Shown: piece by piece, positions 23,944-33,835 of the stretch
Layout of the letters: each line of letters starts with the position of its first letter
Position numbering within the stretch: position 1 is the first letter of the stretch
Origin: Nocardioides sp. Soil805
Lineage (GTDB): Bacteria; Actinomycetota; Actinomycetes; Propionibacteriales; Nocardioidaceae
Assembly (NCBI RefSeq): GCF_001429625.1
Contig: NZ_LMSU01000006.1
Location: forward strand, 71,187-135,186
Length of the DNA: 64,000 nt
Reading direction: 5' to 3'
Made by a program: the position numbers and the translations under genes
Notes under the pieces: model-generated
Database searches by the model: none
What the model saw: only the letters and a program-made list of their open reading frames with translations
What the model was told of the DNA's origin: nothing

Positions 23944-24480
23944 TCACCGTCCTTGGTGAGCCATCGAGTCCAGCGCGACGGTGGCGGCGAGGATCAGGAC
24001 GGGGTCCTGGTCGGGTGCGATCTCCACGCCGTACGTGTCGGCGACGCGGAACCACTGCTTGGAGACCGTCGCCACGGTGTCGTGGTCGTGGCTGAAGGTG
24101 TACTCGTGGTCCACGAGGTTCCCGTGGACCTCGAGGTCCGGCCCGTCCTCGACGTCGACCTTCCAGCGCTCCCGCAGGGGGGTGACGAGTCCCTTCTTGA
24201 CCATGGCGAGCCGGTGCCCGTCGGCGTCCTCGATCTCCATGGAGTCCTTGATGCGCAGCATCTTCTCCCGGATCTTGACGAGCGTGTGACCGTCCGCGTC
24301 CTCGAAGACCAGCGTCTTGCGCACGCGCAGCGCCTTGCCGTCGACCTTGAAGGCCCGCTCGCCGCTGTCGGTCTCGATCCAGTAGTCGTCGCCGATGGAC
24401 ACGAGCCGCTGCCGCATCCGGTAGTGCACGCGACCCTCGCCGTGCCGCTCCTCGCGCCGTTCCTGCCGTCTTCCTCGCAT
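23944..24480 (-). CDS. LURP-one-related (Tubby-like fold) family protein
   Basis: This 178-residue protein starts MRGRRQERREERHG and consists of a single LURP-one beta-barrel domain. Recognisable segments are YRMRQRLVSIGDDYWIE, KALRVRKTLVFEDADG, TLVKIREKMLRIKDSMEIED and the closing DPVLILAATVALDSM. GAGG precedes the ATG. The role of bacterial members is unknown; phospholipid binding has been suggested for the fold. It is convergent with sulP (14 bp between) and stands after the ABC operon in the same direction, separated by about 110 bp. Confidence 0.85.
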   Translation of the reverse strand: MRGRRQERREERHGEGRVHYRMRQRLVSIGDDYWIETDSGERAFKVDGKALRVRKTLVFEDADGHTLVKIREKMLRIKDSMEIEDADGHRLAMVKKGLVTPLRERWKVDVEDGPDLEVHGNLVDHEYTFSHDHDTVATVSKQWFRVADTYGVEIAPDQDPVLILAATVALDSMAHQGR

Positions 24481-24590
24481 CGTGTTCCTCAGCTCCCTCG
24501 ACGTCCCCTCGAGTGTCCGGGCTCCCGCGTGCGTCAGGGTCACCCCGTGCGGATGACCGGGGCGCACGTGGGAGCACGTCGCTTCGGCAG

Positions 24591-25550
24591 TCAGTGGATC
24601 CGGACGCGCGGGTCCAGCACGGCGTACATGATGTCGACCACGATGTTGGCCACCACCACCGCCGCCGCCGCGAACAGCACGATCCCGATGATCACCGGCA
24701 GGTCCTGCTGCCGGATCGCGTCGATGGAGGTCTTGCCGAGACCGGGGAGGCTGAAGACCGTCTCGGTGACCACGACGCCGCCGATGAGCTGGCCCAGGTC
24801 GATGCCGAACTGGGTGATGACCGGTGTCAGCGCACTGCGCAGCCCGTGCCGGACGACCACGCGGCTCTCCGGGAGCCCCTTGGCCCGCGCCGTCCGGATG
24901 TAGTCCTCGCCGAGGACGTCGAGCATCGAGGCGCGGGTGAGCCGGGTGTAGGCCGCCGCCGAGACGAGCGCGAGGGCGAGCCAGGGCAGGAGCAGGTGGT
25001 TGACCCACGGCCACAGCCCATCGCTCAGGGGGACGTAGCCGCCGGCCGGGAACCAGGCATGCCCGTTGACGGTCAGCTTGAAGTAGAGGAAGTAGAGGAG
25101 GACCAGGGCCAGCAGGAAGGTCGGCATCGAGAAGAAGAAGAGCGCGAAGACCGTCAGGCCTCGATCGGCGAGGGTGCGCGGGAACACCGCGGAGATGACG
25201 CCGTTGAAGACGCCCAGCACCATCCAGATGATCGCGGCCCCGACCGCCAGCGACAGCGTGATCGGGAGCGCCTCCCGGATGATCTGGGTGACCGAGAGCT
25301 GGTAGTAGTAGTCGTATCCCAGGTCCCCGTGCAGCAGGTTGCCGACGAAGTCGAGGTACTGCTTCCAGACCGGCTGGTCGAGCCCGAGGCGCTCGTTGAT
25401 CGCCGCGATGGTCTCGGGGGTCGCCTGGCGGCCGGCGATCGTGCGGGCCACGTTGCTGGGCGCCACGAAGAACAGGGCGAAGACGGCCATCGAGACGAGC
25501 CACAGCACCACGATGCCGTTGAGGACCCGGACGAGCAGGAACCTGGCCAT
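24591..25550 (-). CDS. ABC transporter permease, DppB/OppB type
   Basis: This 319-residue inner-membrane permease has about six transmembrane helices. The cytoplasmic EAA loop that contacts the ATPases reads EDYIRTARAKGLPESRVVVRHGLRSAL in its central part, and the protein ends VLDPRVRIH, typical of the first permease of peptide/nickel importers. It is the last gene of a leftward five-gene operon and starts 7 bp after the second permease. The substrate is undetermined: di- or oligopeptides, nickel or opines are all possible for the family. Confidence 0.92.
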   Translation of the reverse strand: MARFLLVRVLNGIVVLWLVSMAVFALFFVAPSNVARTIAGRQATPETIAAINERLGLDQPVWKQYLDFVGNLLHGDLGYDYYYQLSVTQIIREALPITLSLAVGAAIIWMVLGVFNGVISAVFPRTLADRGLTVFALFFFSMPTFLLALVLLYFLYFKLTVNGHAWFPAGGYVPLSDGLWPWVNHLLLPWLALALVSAAAYTRLTRASMLDVLGEDYIRTARAKGLPESRVVVRHGLRSALTPVITQFGIDLGQLIGGVVVTETVFSLPGLGKTSIDAIRQQDLPVIIGIVLFAAAAVVVANIVVDIMYAVLDPRVRIH

Positions 25551-25557
25551 CGCGACA

Positions 25558-26490
25558 TCACCTCGCCATCGTGCGATCGGCCCGGGGGTCGACGGCGTCC
25601 CGGACGCCGTCCCCGAAGAGGTTGAAGGCCAAGGTGGTGATCAGCAGCGCGATGCCGGGGACGGTCAGGAACCACCACGACGTCTGGTAGTAGGCCTGCG
25701 CCGCGGCGAGCATCCCGCCCCAGTCCGCGGTCGGGGGCGCGAGGCCCAGGCCGAGGAACGACAGCGTCGCCTGGACGACGATCACCACCGGGATGAGAAG
25801 CGTCGTGTAGACGATCACCTGCGCCAGCACGTTGGGGAGGATCTCGACGAACATGATGCGCGTGTCACCGGCGCCGAGCGACCGGGCCGCCTCGACGTAC
25901 TCGCGCTCCTTGATCGAGAGCACCTGGCCACGCACGATGCGGGCCACCGAGGACCAGCTGAAGGACGCGATCACCAGGACGGTGACGGTCAGGCTCGGAC
26001 CGGTGACGGAGACCAGCGCGATGGCGACCAGCAGGAACGGGACGGACAGCACCACGTCGATGAGCCGTGCCAGGACGGTGTCGACGAAACCGCCGAGGAA
26101 GCCCGCCGCGATACCCACCACGACGCCGACCATGACCGTCAGGACGGTCGCGACCACGCCGACGGCCAGCGACACCCGGGCGCCGTAGACGGTGCGGACC
26201 AGCACGTCGCGGCCCAGGTCGTCGGTGCCGAACCAGAAGGTGGAGCTCGGCGGCTGCGGCAGGCCGTCGACCGTCAGGCCGTCGGGGTACTGCTGGTTGG
26301 GCGGGTGGCCGGTGAGGTGGACGAACAGCGGCGCGGCGACGGCGATCAGCGCGATCAGGACGATCACGCCCAGCGAGACCATCGCCACCTTGTCGCGGCG
26401 CAGCCGACGCCAGGCCAGCTGCCACGGGCCACGGCCCTCGATGGCGGCGGGTTCCTCGGGGACGGTCCCGAGCGCCTCCTGCACGGTCAT
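25558..26490 (-). CDS. ABC transporter permease, DppC/OppC type
   Basis: This 310-residue permease begins MTVQEALGTVPEEPAA, with the conserved N-terminal WRRLRRDKVAMVSL segment before the first helix. It has about six helices, the STFWFGTDDLGRDVLVR motif in the first periplasmic loop, and an EAA loop starting REYVEAARSLGAGDTRIM. Its ATG overlaps the stop of the upstream ATPase gene by 4 bp. It forms the heteromeric channel with the DppB-like partner. Confidence 0.93.
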   Translation of the reverse strand: MTVQEALGTVPEEPAAIEGRGPWQLAWRRLRRDKVAMVSLGVIVLIALIAVAAPLFVHLTGHPPNQQYPDGLTVDGLPQPPSSTFWFGTDDLGRDVLVRTVYGARVSLAVGVVATVLTVMVGVVVGIAAGFLGGFVDTVLARLIDVVLSVPFLLVAIALVSVTGPSLTVTVLVIASFSWSSVARIVRGQVLSIKEREYVEAARSLGAGDTRIMFVEILPNVLAQVIVYTTLLIPVVIVVQATLSFLGLGLAPPTADWGGMLAAAQAYYQTSWWFLTVPGIALLITTLAFNLFGDGVRDAVDPRADRTMAR

Positions 26491-27565
26491 GGCCTCTCCT
26501 CCGGTACCTCGTCCAGCACGGTCTCCTCGATCTGCGGCCGTGAGGCGGTCAGGTCCTCGCCCGGCCGTAGCGGGTGGAAGCACGCGGTCAGGTGCTCGAG
26601 CCTGTCGTCGAGGACCGGCTCCAGCGGCGGGACGTCGGCCACGCAGTCGGGCCGCGCCTTGGGGCACCGGGTGTGGAAGCGGCAGCCCGAGGGCGGGTCC
26701 ACCGGCGAGGGCATGTCGCCCGCGAGGACGATGCGCTCGCGGCTGTCGGCGCTGTCCGGGTCGGCCGGCGGCAGGGCGGAGAGGAGCGCCCGGGTGTAGG
26801 GGTGCCGTGGCGTGGAGAAGATCTGCTGGGTGGGTGCCGTCTCCACGATCTTGCCCAGATACATCACCGCGATCCGGTCGCTGACGTGCCGGACGACCGA
26901 CAGGTCGTGGGTGATGAAGACGTAGGTGAGGTCGAAGTCCCGCTGGAGGTCCACGAGCAGGTTGAGCACCTGCGCCTGGATCGACACGTCCAGCGCGGAC
27001 ACCGGCTCGTCGCACATGATCATCCTCGGCCGGAGCGCCAGCGCGCGGGCCACGCCGATGCGCTGGCGCTGACCGCCGGAGAACTCCGCCGGGAAGCGGT
27101 TGTAGTGCTCCGGGTTGAGCCCGACGCGCTCCATGAGCTCCTTGACCCGGCGCTTGCGACCCTCGCCGTCGTCGATGTTGTGGATGGCGAACGCGTCCCC
27201 GATCACCGACCCGACCCGGCGGCGCGGGTTCAACGACCCGTAGGGGTCCTGGAAGATCATCTGCATCTCGCGCCGCAGCGGGCGCATCTCGCGACGCCCG
27301 AGCCGCGAGATGTCGCGCCCCTCGAACCAGACCTCGCCGGCGGTGATGTCGTAGAGCCGCGTGAGGCAGCGGGCCAGCGTCGACTTGCCGCACCCGGTCT
27401 CGCCGACCAGCCCCAGCGTCTCGCCGGGACGCACCTCGAGGCTCACCCCGTCGACCGCGCGCAGCACCTCGGTGTAGCGCCCCAGCAGCGTGCGCTGGCC
27501 CACGGGGAAGTGCTTGTGGACCTCCCGGGCCTCGAGCAGGGGAGGGTCGGACGCGGCGGCGGACG

Positions 27566-27569
<4 letters not shown>
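26487..27569 (-). CDS. ABC transporter ATP-binding protein, OppF/DppF type
   Basis: This 360-residue ATPase has Walker A GETGCGKST, Q-loop IFQDPYGSLNPR, signature FSGGQRQRIG and Walker B ALRPRMIMCDEPVSALD. The C-terminal oligopeptide-transporter extension carries the CRFHTRCPKARPDC cysteine motif. An extra tail of about 25 acidic residues follows. It overlaps its neighbours by 4 bp on both sides, so translation is coupled through the operon. Confidence 0.93.
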
Positions 27570-28579
<1,010 letters not shown>

Positions 28580-28583
28580 CGGA

Positions 28584-30407
28584 TCAGCCGCCCTGCTTGT
28601 CCTCGCTCAACCACACGTTGGCCGGGTCGAAGTTCTGGAACGCCTCGACGTAGACCGCGTTGTGGACCTGCTCGGCGTGGTAGTTGGCCTGGATCGGCTG
28701 GGTGATCGGGAAGAACGGCGCGTCCTTCATCACCTGCTCGTCGGCCTGCGCCCACAGGTCGCTGGCCTCCGAGGAGCTGGGGGCCGCCATGGCCTGCTGG
28801 ATCAGGTCGTTGGTGGTCGAGCTGTCGTAGAAGCCGAAGTTGCTGCCGACCGGGGGGAACGACGGCTCGCCGGAGAACAGCGGGGCGAAGAACGACACCG
28901 CCGCGTCGCCGTACCAGTCCGAGCCCCAGCCCGACATCGCCAGGTCCCACACCCCGCGCTGGGCGACCGAGGGGACCTGCAGGTACTTCGTGTAGAAGTC
29001 GGCGCTCGGTGACGGGACCCCCTCGACCGTGATGCCCACGTCGCCGAGGTCCTGCTGCAGGACCTGGTAGGTCTTGCGCTGGCCCTCGGAGTCGGGACGG
29101 TAGAGGACCTTCAGGGTCAGGTCGGACACGCCGGCCTGCTGCAGCAGCTCCTTGGCCTTGTCGACGTCGAACGGGTAGAGGTCGATCTCCGACGACCCGA
29201 CGATGTTGTCGGGCAGCACGTGGGTGAGCGGCGGGTTGATCTTGGGTCCGCCGAGCACCTGGATCAGGTGGTCGCGGTTGATGGCGTGCGACAGGGCCTG
29301 GCGGACTTCGGGCTTCGCCAACGCGTTCCCGTTGTTCGGGGAGACGGTGTTGAACACGATGTAGGGGTTGGACGACGACGTCTCGCCGAGGTTGAGCAGG
29401 GGGTCGTTGGAGGCGATCAGGCCGGGGAGCTGGGACGGCGGCGGGAAGTTGTTGAACTCCATGTCCGCCGACGGCGTCCCGGTCTGCAGCTGCTGCTGGG
29501 TGGACTCCTGGGCCACCGTCTCGTTGATCACGACCTCGTCGACGTAGGCCTTGCGGACCTCGTCGGTCGACTCGTCCCAGGCGGGGTTGCGCGAGAACGT
29601 GATCTCCTTGGTCGGGCTCCAGCTGTCGATCTGGTAGGGCCCGTCGGAGATCTGGTGCTGACCGAGGTCCTGGCTCCCCGGCACGTAGTCGAGGACCTCC
29701 ACGGGTGCCGCCGAGAACGCGGTGAGCGTGAGCATGTCGACGAAGTAGCTCGCGGGGTGGGTGAGGGTGAAGACGACGGTCCTGTCGTCCTTGGCGACGA
29801 CGCCGGGCAGGTCCGTGTTCTCGATGTACTTCTTGATGGCCGGGGCGTCGCCCGGCACCTTCGCGAAGCCGTCGCAGAACTCCTTGAAGCCCTCGATCAG
29901 GTCCATGTAGTCGGGCAGTCCACCGAACGGCTGCACCGGGTTGCAGGTGCGCTTGACGCCGCGCACGAAGTCGGCGGCCGTCACCTCGCGCTCCGGCGAG
30001 GTGTTCCACTTGACGCCCGGTCGCATCGTCACCGTGACCGTCAGGCCGTCCTTGCTGATCCCGCCGTTGTCCGCGGTCGGGACCTCCTCGGCGATGTCGG
30101 GCACGGCGGTCGTCGTCTTCCCCTCCAGGGCGGGGTAGGTGAACAGCTGGCGGCTCCACAGCCGGTGGACGAGGTAGCCGATCGAGTAGTAGGAGACGTT
30201 GGGGTCCATGTAGTCGACGTCCCCGGAACCCAGCATGTTGAGGGTCCCGCCCGTGACCGCCGGCCCGTCGCTGCCGGCGCTGCTGACGTCGCCGGAGTCG
30301 GAGGACCCGTCGTTCCCTCCCGAGCCGCCGCTGCACGCCGCGAGTGCGAGCACCATGGCCGCACCGAGTGCCACGAGCCGGGATCGCCGGCCTGTCTGCA
30401 CGTTCAT
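28584..30407 (-). CDS. Peptide/nickel-type ABC substrate-binding lipoprotein (SBP family 5)
   Basis: This 607-residue extracytoplasmic lipoprotein has a signal peptide with lipobox LAAC (Cys near residue 24), followed by a Gly/Ser/Asp linker. The mature part is a family 5 binding protein with the segments MDPNVSYYS, MRPGVKWNTSPEREVTAAD and KPEVRQALSHAINRDHLI. The ATG at 30407 is preceded by GGGGAG. It is the first gene of the operon and shares a divergent 238-bp promoter region with a two-component system, which may regulate it. Confidence 0.92.
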   Translation of the reverse strand: MNVQTGRRSRLVALGAAMVLALAACSGGSGGNDGSSDSGDVSSAGSDGPAVTGGTLNMLGSGDVDYMDPNVSYYSIGYLVHRLWSRQLFTYPALEGKTTTAVPDIAEEVPTADNGGISKDGLTVTVTMRPGVKWNTSPEREVTAADFVRGVKRTCNPVQPFGGLPDYMDLIEGFKEFCDGFAKVPGDAPAIKKYIENTDLPGVVAKDDRTVVFTLTHPASYFVDMLTLTAFSAAPVEVLDYVPGSQDLGQHQISDGPYQIDSWSPTKEITFSRNPAWDESTDEVRKAYVDEVVINETVAQESTQQQLQTGTPSADMEFNNFPPPSQLPGLIASNDPLLNLGETSSSNPYIVFNTVSPNNGNALAKPEVRQALSHAINRDHLIQVLGGPKINPPLTHVLPDNIVGSSEIDLYPFDVDKAKELLQQAGVSDLTLKVLYRPDSEGQRKTYQVLQQDLGDVGITVEGVPSPSADFYTKYLQVPSVAQRGVWDLAMSGWGSDWYGDAAVSFFAPLFSGEPSFPPVGSNFGFYDSSTTNDLIQQAMAAPSSSEASDLWAQADEQVMKDAPFFPITQPIQANYHAEQVHNAVYVEAFQNFDPANVWLSEDKQGG

Positions 30408-30567
30408 CGGAGTCTCCCCTCGACCGAGTCCGGGCCCGTCGCGCCGCTGCCGTGCCGGCAGCCGTCCGGACGGCCCCTCCGTCCACCTCAAGCAGGCGCC
30501 CGTCGGGCGGCGGTCGGCAACCCGCCGCCGGCGAACGTCATCAACCCGCAAGGCGATGGGGTGCGGT

Positions 30568-30596
30568 CGTCACGATCGTGTGACGGTTCGTCACAC
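30568..30596. promoter_or_regulatory. Operator candidate between the ABC operon and the two-component system
   Basis: GTGTGACGGTTCGTCACAC (30578-30596) is a perfect palindrome with 8-bp arms. It overlaps a second palindrome, CACGATCGTG (30571-30580). CGTCAC recurs at 30568 and 30589, exactly 21 bp (two helical turns) apart, which is the direct-repeat geometry of OmpR-type regulators such as the one encoded next door. A CATACT hexamer (30634-30639), 6 nt before the GTG, may give a leaderless regulator mRNA. Confidence 0.5.
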
Positions 30597-30645
30597 TGCA
30601 GGTCCGAGAGGGGGCGGATCGGCCGGTCGCGCGCATACTGGTGGA

Positions 30646-31322
<677 letters not shown>

Positions 31323-31326
<4 letters not shown>

Positions 31327-32705
31327 GGTCGGCGGCCGGGCGTGGCAGCGGCCGGCGCGCCGGGCTGGGCCTGCGGGACCGGGTCGCGCTCGCGTTCGGG
31401 TTGATGGGGCTGCTGCTCTCGGTCGTCTTCGCGCTGGCGGCGTCGCTGGTGGTGACCCAGTACCTCAACCACCAGCGCGAGAACGCCGCCGTCGCGGAGG
31501 CCGCCGACAACGCGACGGTCCTGAGGGCGAAGGTGGTCGCGCTCCAGCAGGACCCCGGGACGATCATGACCGAGCTGCAGTTCCCGCAGGGTGGCGGAGC
31601 GGTCCTGCTCTTCCGCGGCGAGCGCTACTCCAGCCCCTCGACCGTGCAGGTCCCGGTCCCGCCGGAGCTGCTTCACGGGAGAGAGGGGGGAGCGACCGCG
31701 GTGCGCCGGGTGAGCGTCGACGGCGAGGACCGGCTCGTCGTCGCGGTCCCGTTCCGCGACCGGGGCGGCAACGCCCTGGTCGAGATGTTCCCGCTGACCG
31801 ACCTGCAGACGACCTTGCGGACCCTGTGGGTCATCCTGCTGGTCGCCGCGGCCGGTACGTCGCTGATCGGGTTCGCCCTCGGCCGGATCGCGAGCCACAG
31901 GTTGACCCGGCCGCTGACGGAGGTCACCACGGCCGCGGCGGCCATCGCGGGCGGCGACCTCTCGGCCCGCCTCGCCGTCCCGAGGGACCCGGACCTCGCC
32001 GGCCTGGCGACGTCGTTCAACCGCACGGCCGAGCGGCTGGAGAGCCGCGTCCGGGCGGACGCGCGGTTCGCCGGGGACGTCAGCCACGAGCTGCGGACGC
32101 CGCTGACCACGATGCTCAACTCGCTCGCGGTCCTGCAGAACCGGCGCCACGCGCTGCCGGCGGAGGTCGAGGAGCCGCTCGCGCTCCTCGAGGAGGACCT
32201 GATGAGCTTCCGCAAGCTCGTGCTGGACCTGCTCGAGATCTCGCGCGCCGACGGGGGACGCTCCACCGAGCTCGAGTGGGTACGGGTCCAGGACCTGGTG
32301 CGCCGCGCCGCCGACGCGACCGCCGGTCGCGAGGTCACCCGCGTCGACCCGCAGGTCGACGGACTCCCGCTGCAGGTCGACAAGCGACTGCTCGAGCACG
32401 TGGTGGTCAACCTCGTCGAGAACGCGGAGAGGCACGGTGGGGGCTGCCGTGAGGTGAGCGTCGCGTCCCCGGACGGCGTCGTACGGATCGCCGTGGTCGA
32501 CGACGGCCCCGGTGTCCCGGCCGACCAGCGGGACCGGATCTTCGACCGGTTCGTCCGGTTCGACACCAGTGGCCGTCCGGGGGCCGGACTGGGGCTCGCG
32601 ATCGTCGCCAGTCACGTCGGCCGGCTCGGAGGCGAGGTGCGGGTGGAGGACGAGCCGGGCGGTGGCGCGCGGTTCGTGGTCGACCTGCCGCGCACCAAGC
32701 ACTGA
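31323..32705 (+). CDS. Sensor histidine kinase
   Basis: This 460-residue membrane kinase has TM1 (about 20-44), an extracytoplasmic domain of roughly 110 residues, TM2 (about 163-185) and a HAMP domain. The HisKA motif DVSHELRTPL has the phosphoacceptor at His255. The ATPase domain carries N box VVNLVENAERHG, G1 DDGPGVP, F box FDRFVRFD and G2 GAGLGLAI. The GTG start overlaps the stop of the response-regulator gene. The ligand is unknown. In arrangement and size it recalls envelope-stress kinases of the MprB type, which is only a loose comparison. Confidence 0.92.
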
Positions 32706-32723
32706 TCGTCGCCCCTGTGATGA

Positions 32724-32767
32724 GGGACCAATGGCCCGTGCCGCCCGGCCCTGCCGGGCCCTACCGT
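32724..32767 (+). promoter_or_regulatory. mreB-like promoter with DosR/DevR-like box
   Basis: GGGACCAATGGCCC (32724-32737) resembles the DosR core GGGACTWWAGTCCC at 11 of 14 positions. A -10 hexamer TACCGT follows at 32762-32767, so the box centre would be about 43 bp before the start of transcription, the classic activating position. The same motif type occurs at 38103, 46190 and 50295. Confidence 0.5.
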
Positions 32768-32800
32768 GGACCAGGCCGAGTCTCTCGCAGGAGGTCCCCC

Positions 32801-33817
32801 ATGAGTGGTTTCGGAATCGACCTCGGGACCGCCAACACGGTCGTGTGCCACCAGGCCCGGGGCGTCGTGCTCGACGAACCCTCGATCATGGTGGTCCGCA
32901 CCTCGGAGGCGAGCTCGCGGCGGGTGCGACCGCTGCTGGTCGGGCGGGAAGCCCGTGACCTGATGGGCCGCTGCCCGGTCGGGCTCGCGGCGGTGCGACC
33001 GTTGCACGACGGCGTCATCGTGGACCTCGAGGCGGCCCGTGCCTTCATGGTCGCGCTGCTCGGCCGGCTCCCCATGCCGGCGTGGCAGCGGTTCCGCGCG
33101 CGGGCGGTGATCGGGGTGCCGGCCGGCGCCACGGCGCTGGAGCGACGAGCCCTGCTCGAGGTGGCCGACGAGGCCGGGATCCACCGCCCGGAGCTGATCC
33201 CCGAGCCGATCGCCGGGGCGATCGGGTGCGGACTGGACCCCCTCGCCCCGCGGGCGCACATGGTCCTCGACATCGGCGGCGGGACCTCGGAGATCACCGC
33301 CTTCTGCTACGGCGGCGTGCTGTCGCATCGCTCGTCGCGCATCGCGGGCGACGAGATGACCATGACGCTCTACCGCTACCTGCGCTCCGAGCACCAGCTG
33401 CTCGTGGGCGAGCTGACCGCCGAGTCGCTGAAGTGCGAGGTGGACACCGAGGAGGGCCTCTCGTCGGTCGTGCAGGGCATCGACCTGGCCACCGGACGAC
33501 CGCGGCTGAAGACCTTGGAGGCCGCGGAGGTGCTCGACGCGCTCAAGCCCACCGCGGACGCCATCATCGCCGCCCTGGCCGGCGCGCTCGACGACCTGCC
33601 ACCGCAGGCGGCCGACGACATCCTCACCGACGGCATCACCGTCTTCGGCGGCTCAAGCCTGCTGCGTGGCTTCGACAAGCTCGTCGAGTCGGCGTTCGCG
33701 TTCCCGGTCCGGATGGCCGAGCGGCCGCTGACGTGCGTCGCGGAGGGTGCCGCCCGCTGCCTGGGCAGCCCCGACCTGGTCCGCGCCTACGAGGGCACCT
33801 TCCTCGAGGCCGTCTGA
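32801..33817 (+). CDS. MreB-like actin-family protein
   Basis: This 338-residue protein has the usual MreB length. Phosphate-1 loop GIDLGTANTVV (residues 4-14), DIGGGTSEIT (phosphate 2), LIPEPIAGAIG (connect region) and FGGSSLLRG (adenosine motif) mark the actin/Hsp70 fold and favour MreB over DnaK or FtsA. AGGAGG lies before the ATG. No mreC or mreD follows. Its partner may be the convergent SEDS-PBP fusion, whose stop codon is 18 bp away. An amphipathic membrane-binding N-terminal helix is not evident. Confidence 0.85.
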   Translation: MSGFGIDLGTANTVVCHQARGVVLDEPSIMVVRTSEASSRRVRPLLVGREARDLMGRCPVGLAAVRPLHDGVIVDLEAARAFMVALLGRLPMPAWQRFRARAVIGVPAGATALERRALLEVADEAGIHRPELIPEPIAGAIGCGLDPLAPRAHMVLDIGGGTSEITAFCYGGVLSHRSSRIAGDEMTMTLYRYLRSEHQLLVGELTAESLKCEVDTEEGLSSVVQGIDLATGRPRLKTLEAAEVLDALKPTADAIIAALAGALDDLPPQAADDILTDGITVFGGSSLLRGFDKLVESAFAFPVRMAERPLTCVAEGAARCLGSPDLVRAYEGTFLEAV

Positions 33818-33835
33818 GCAGGTCGGGCCGGCCGC

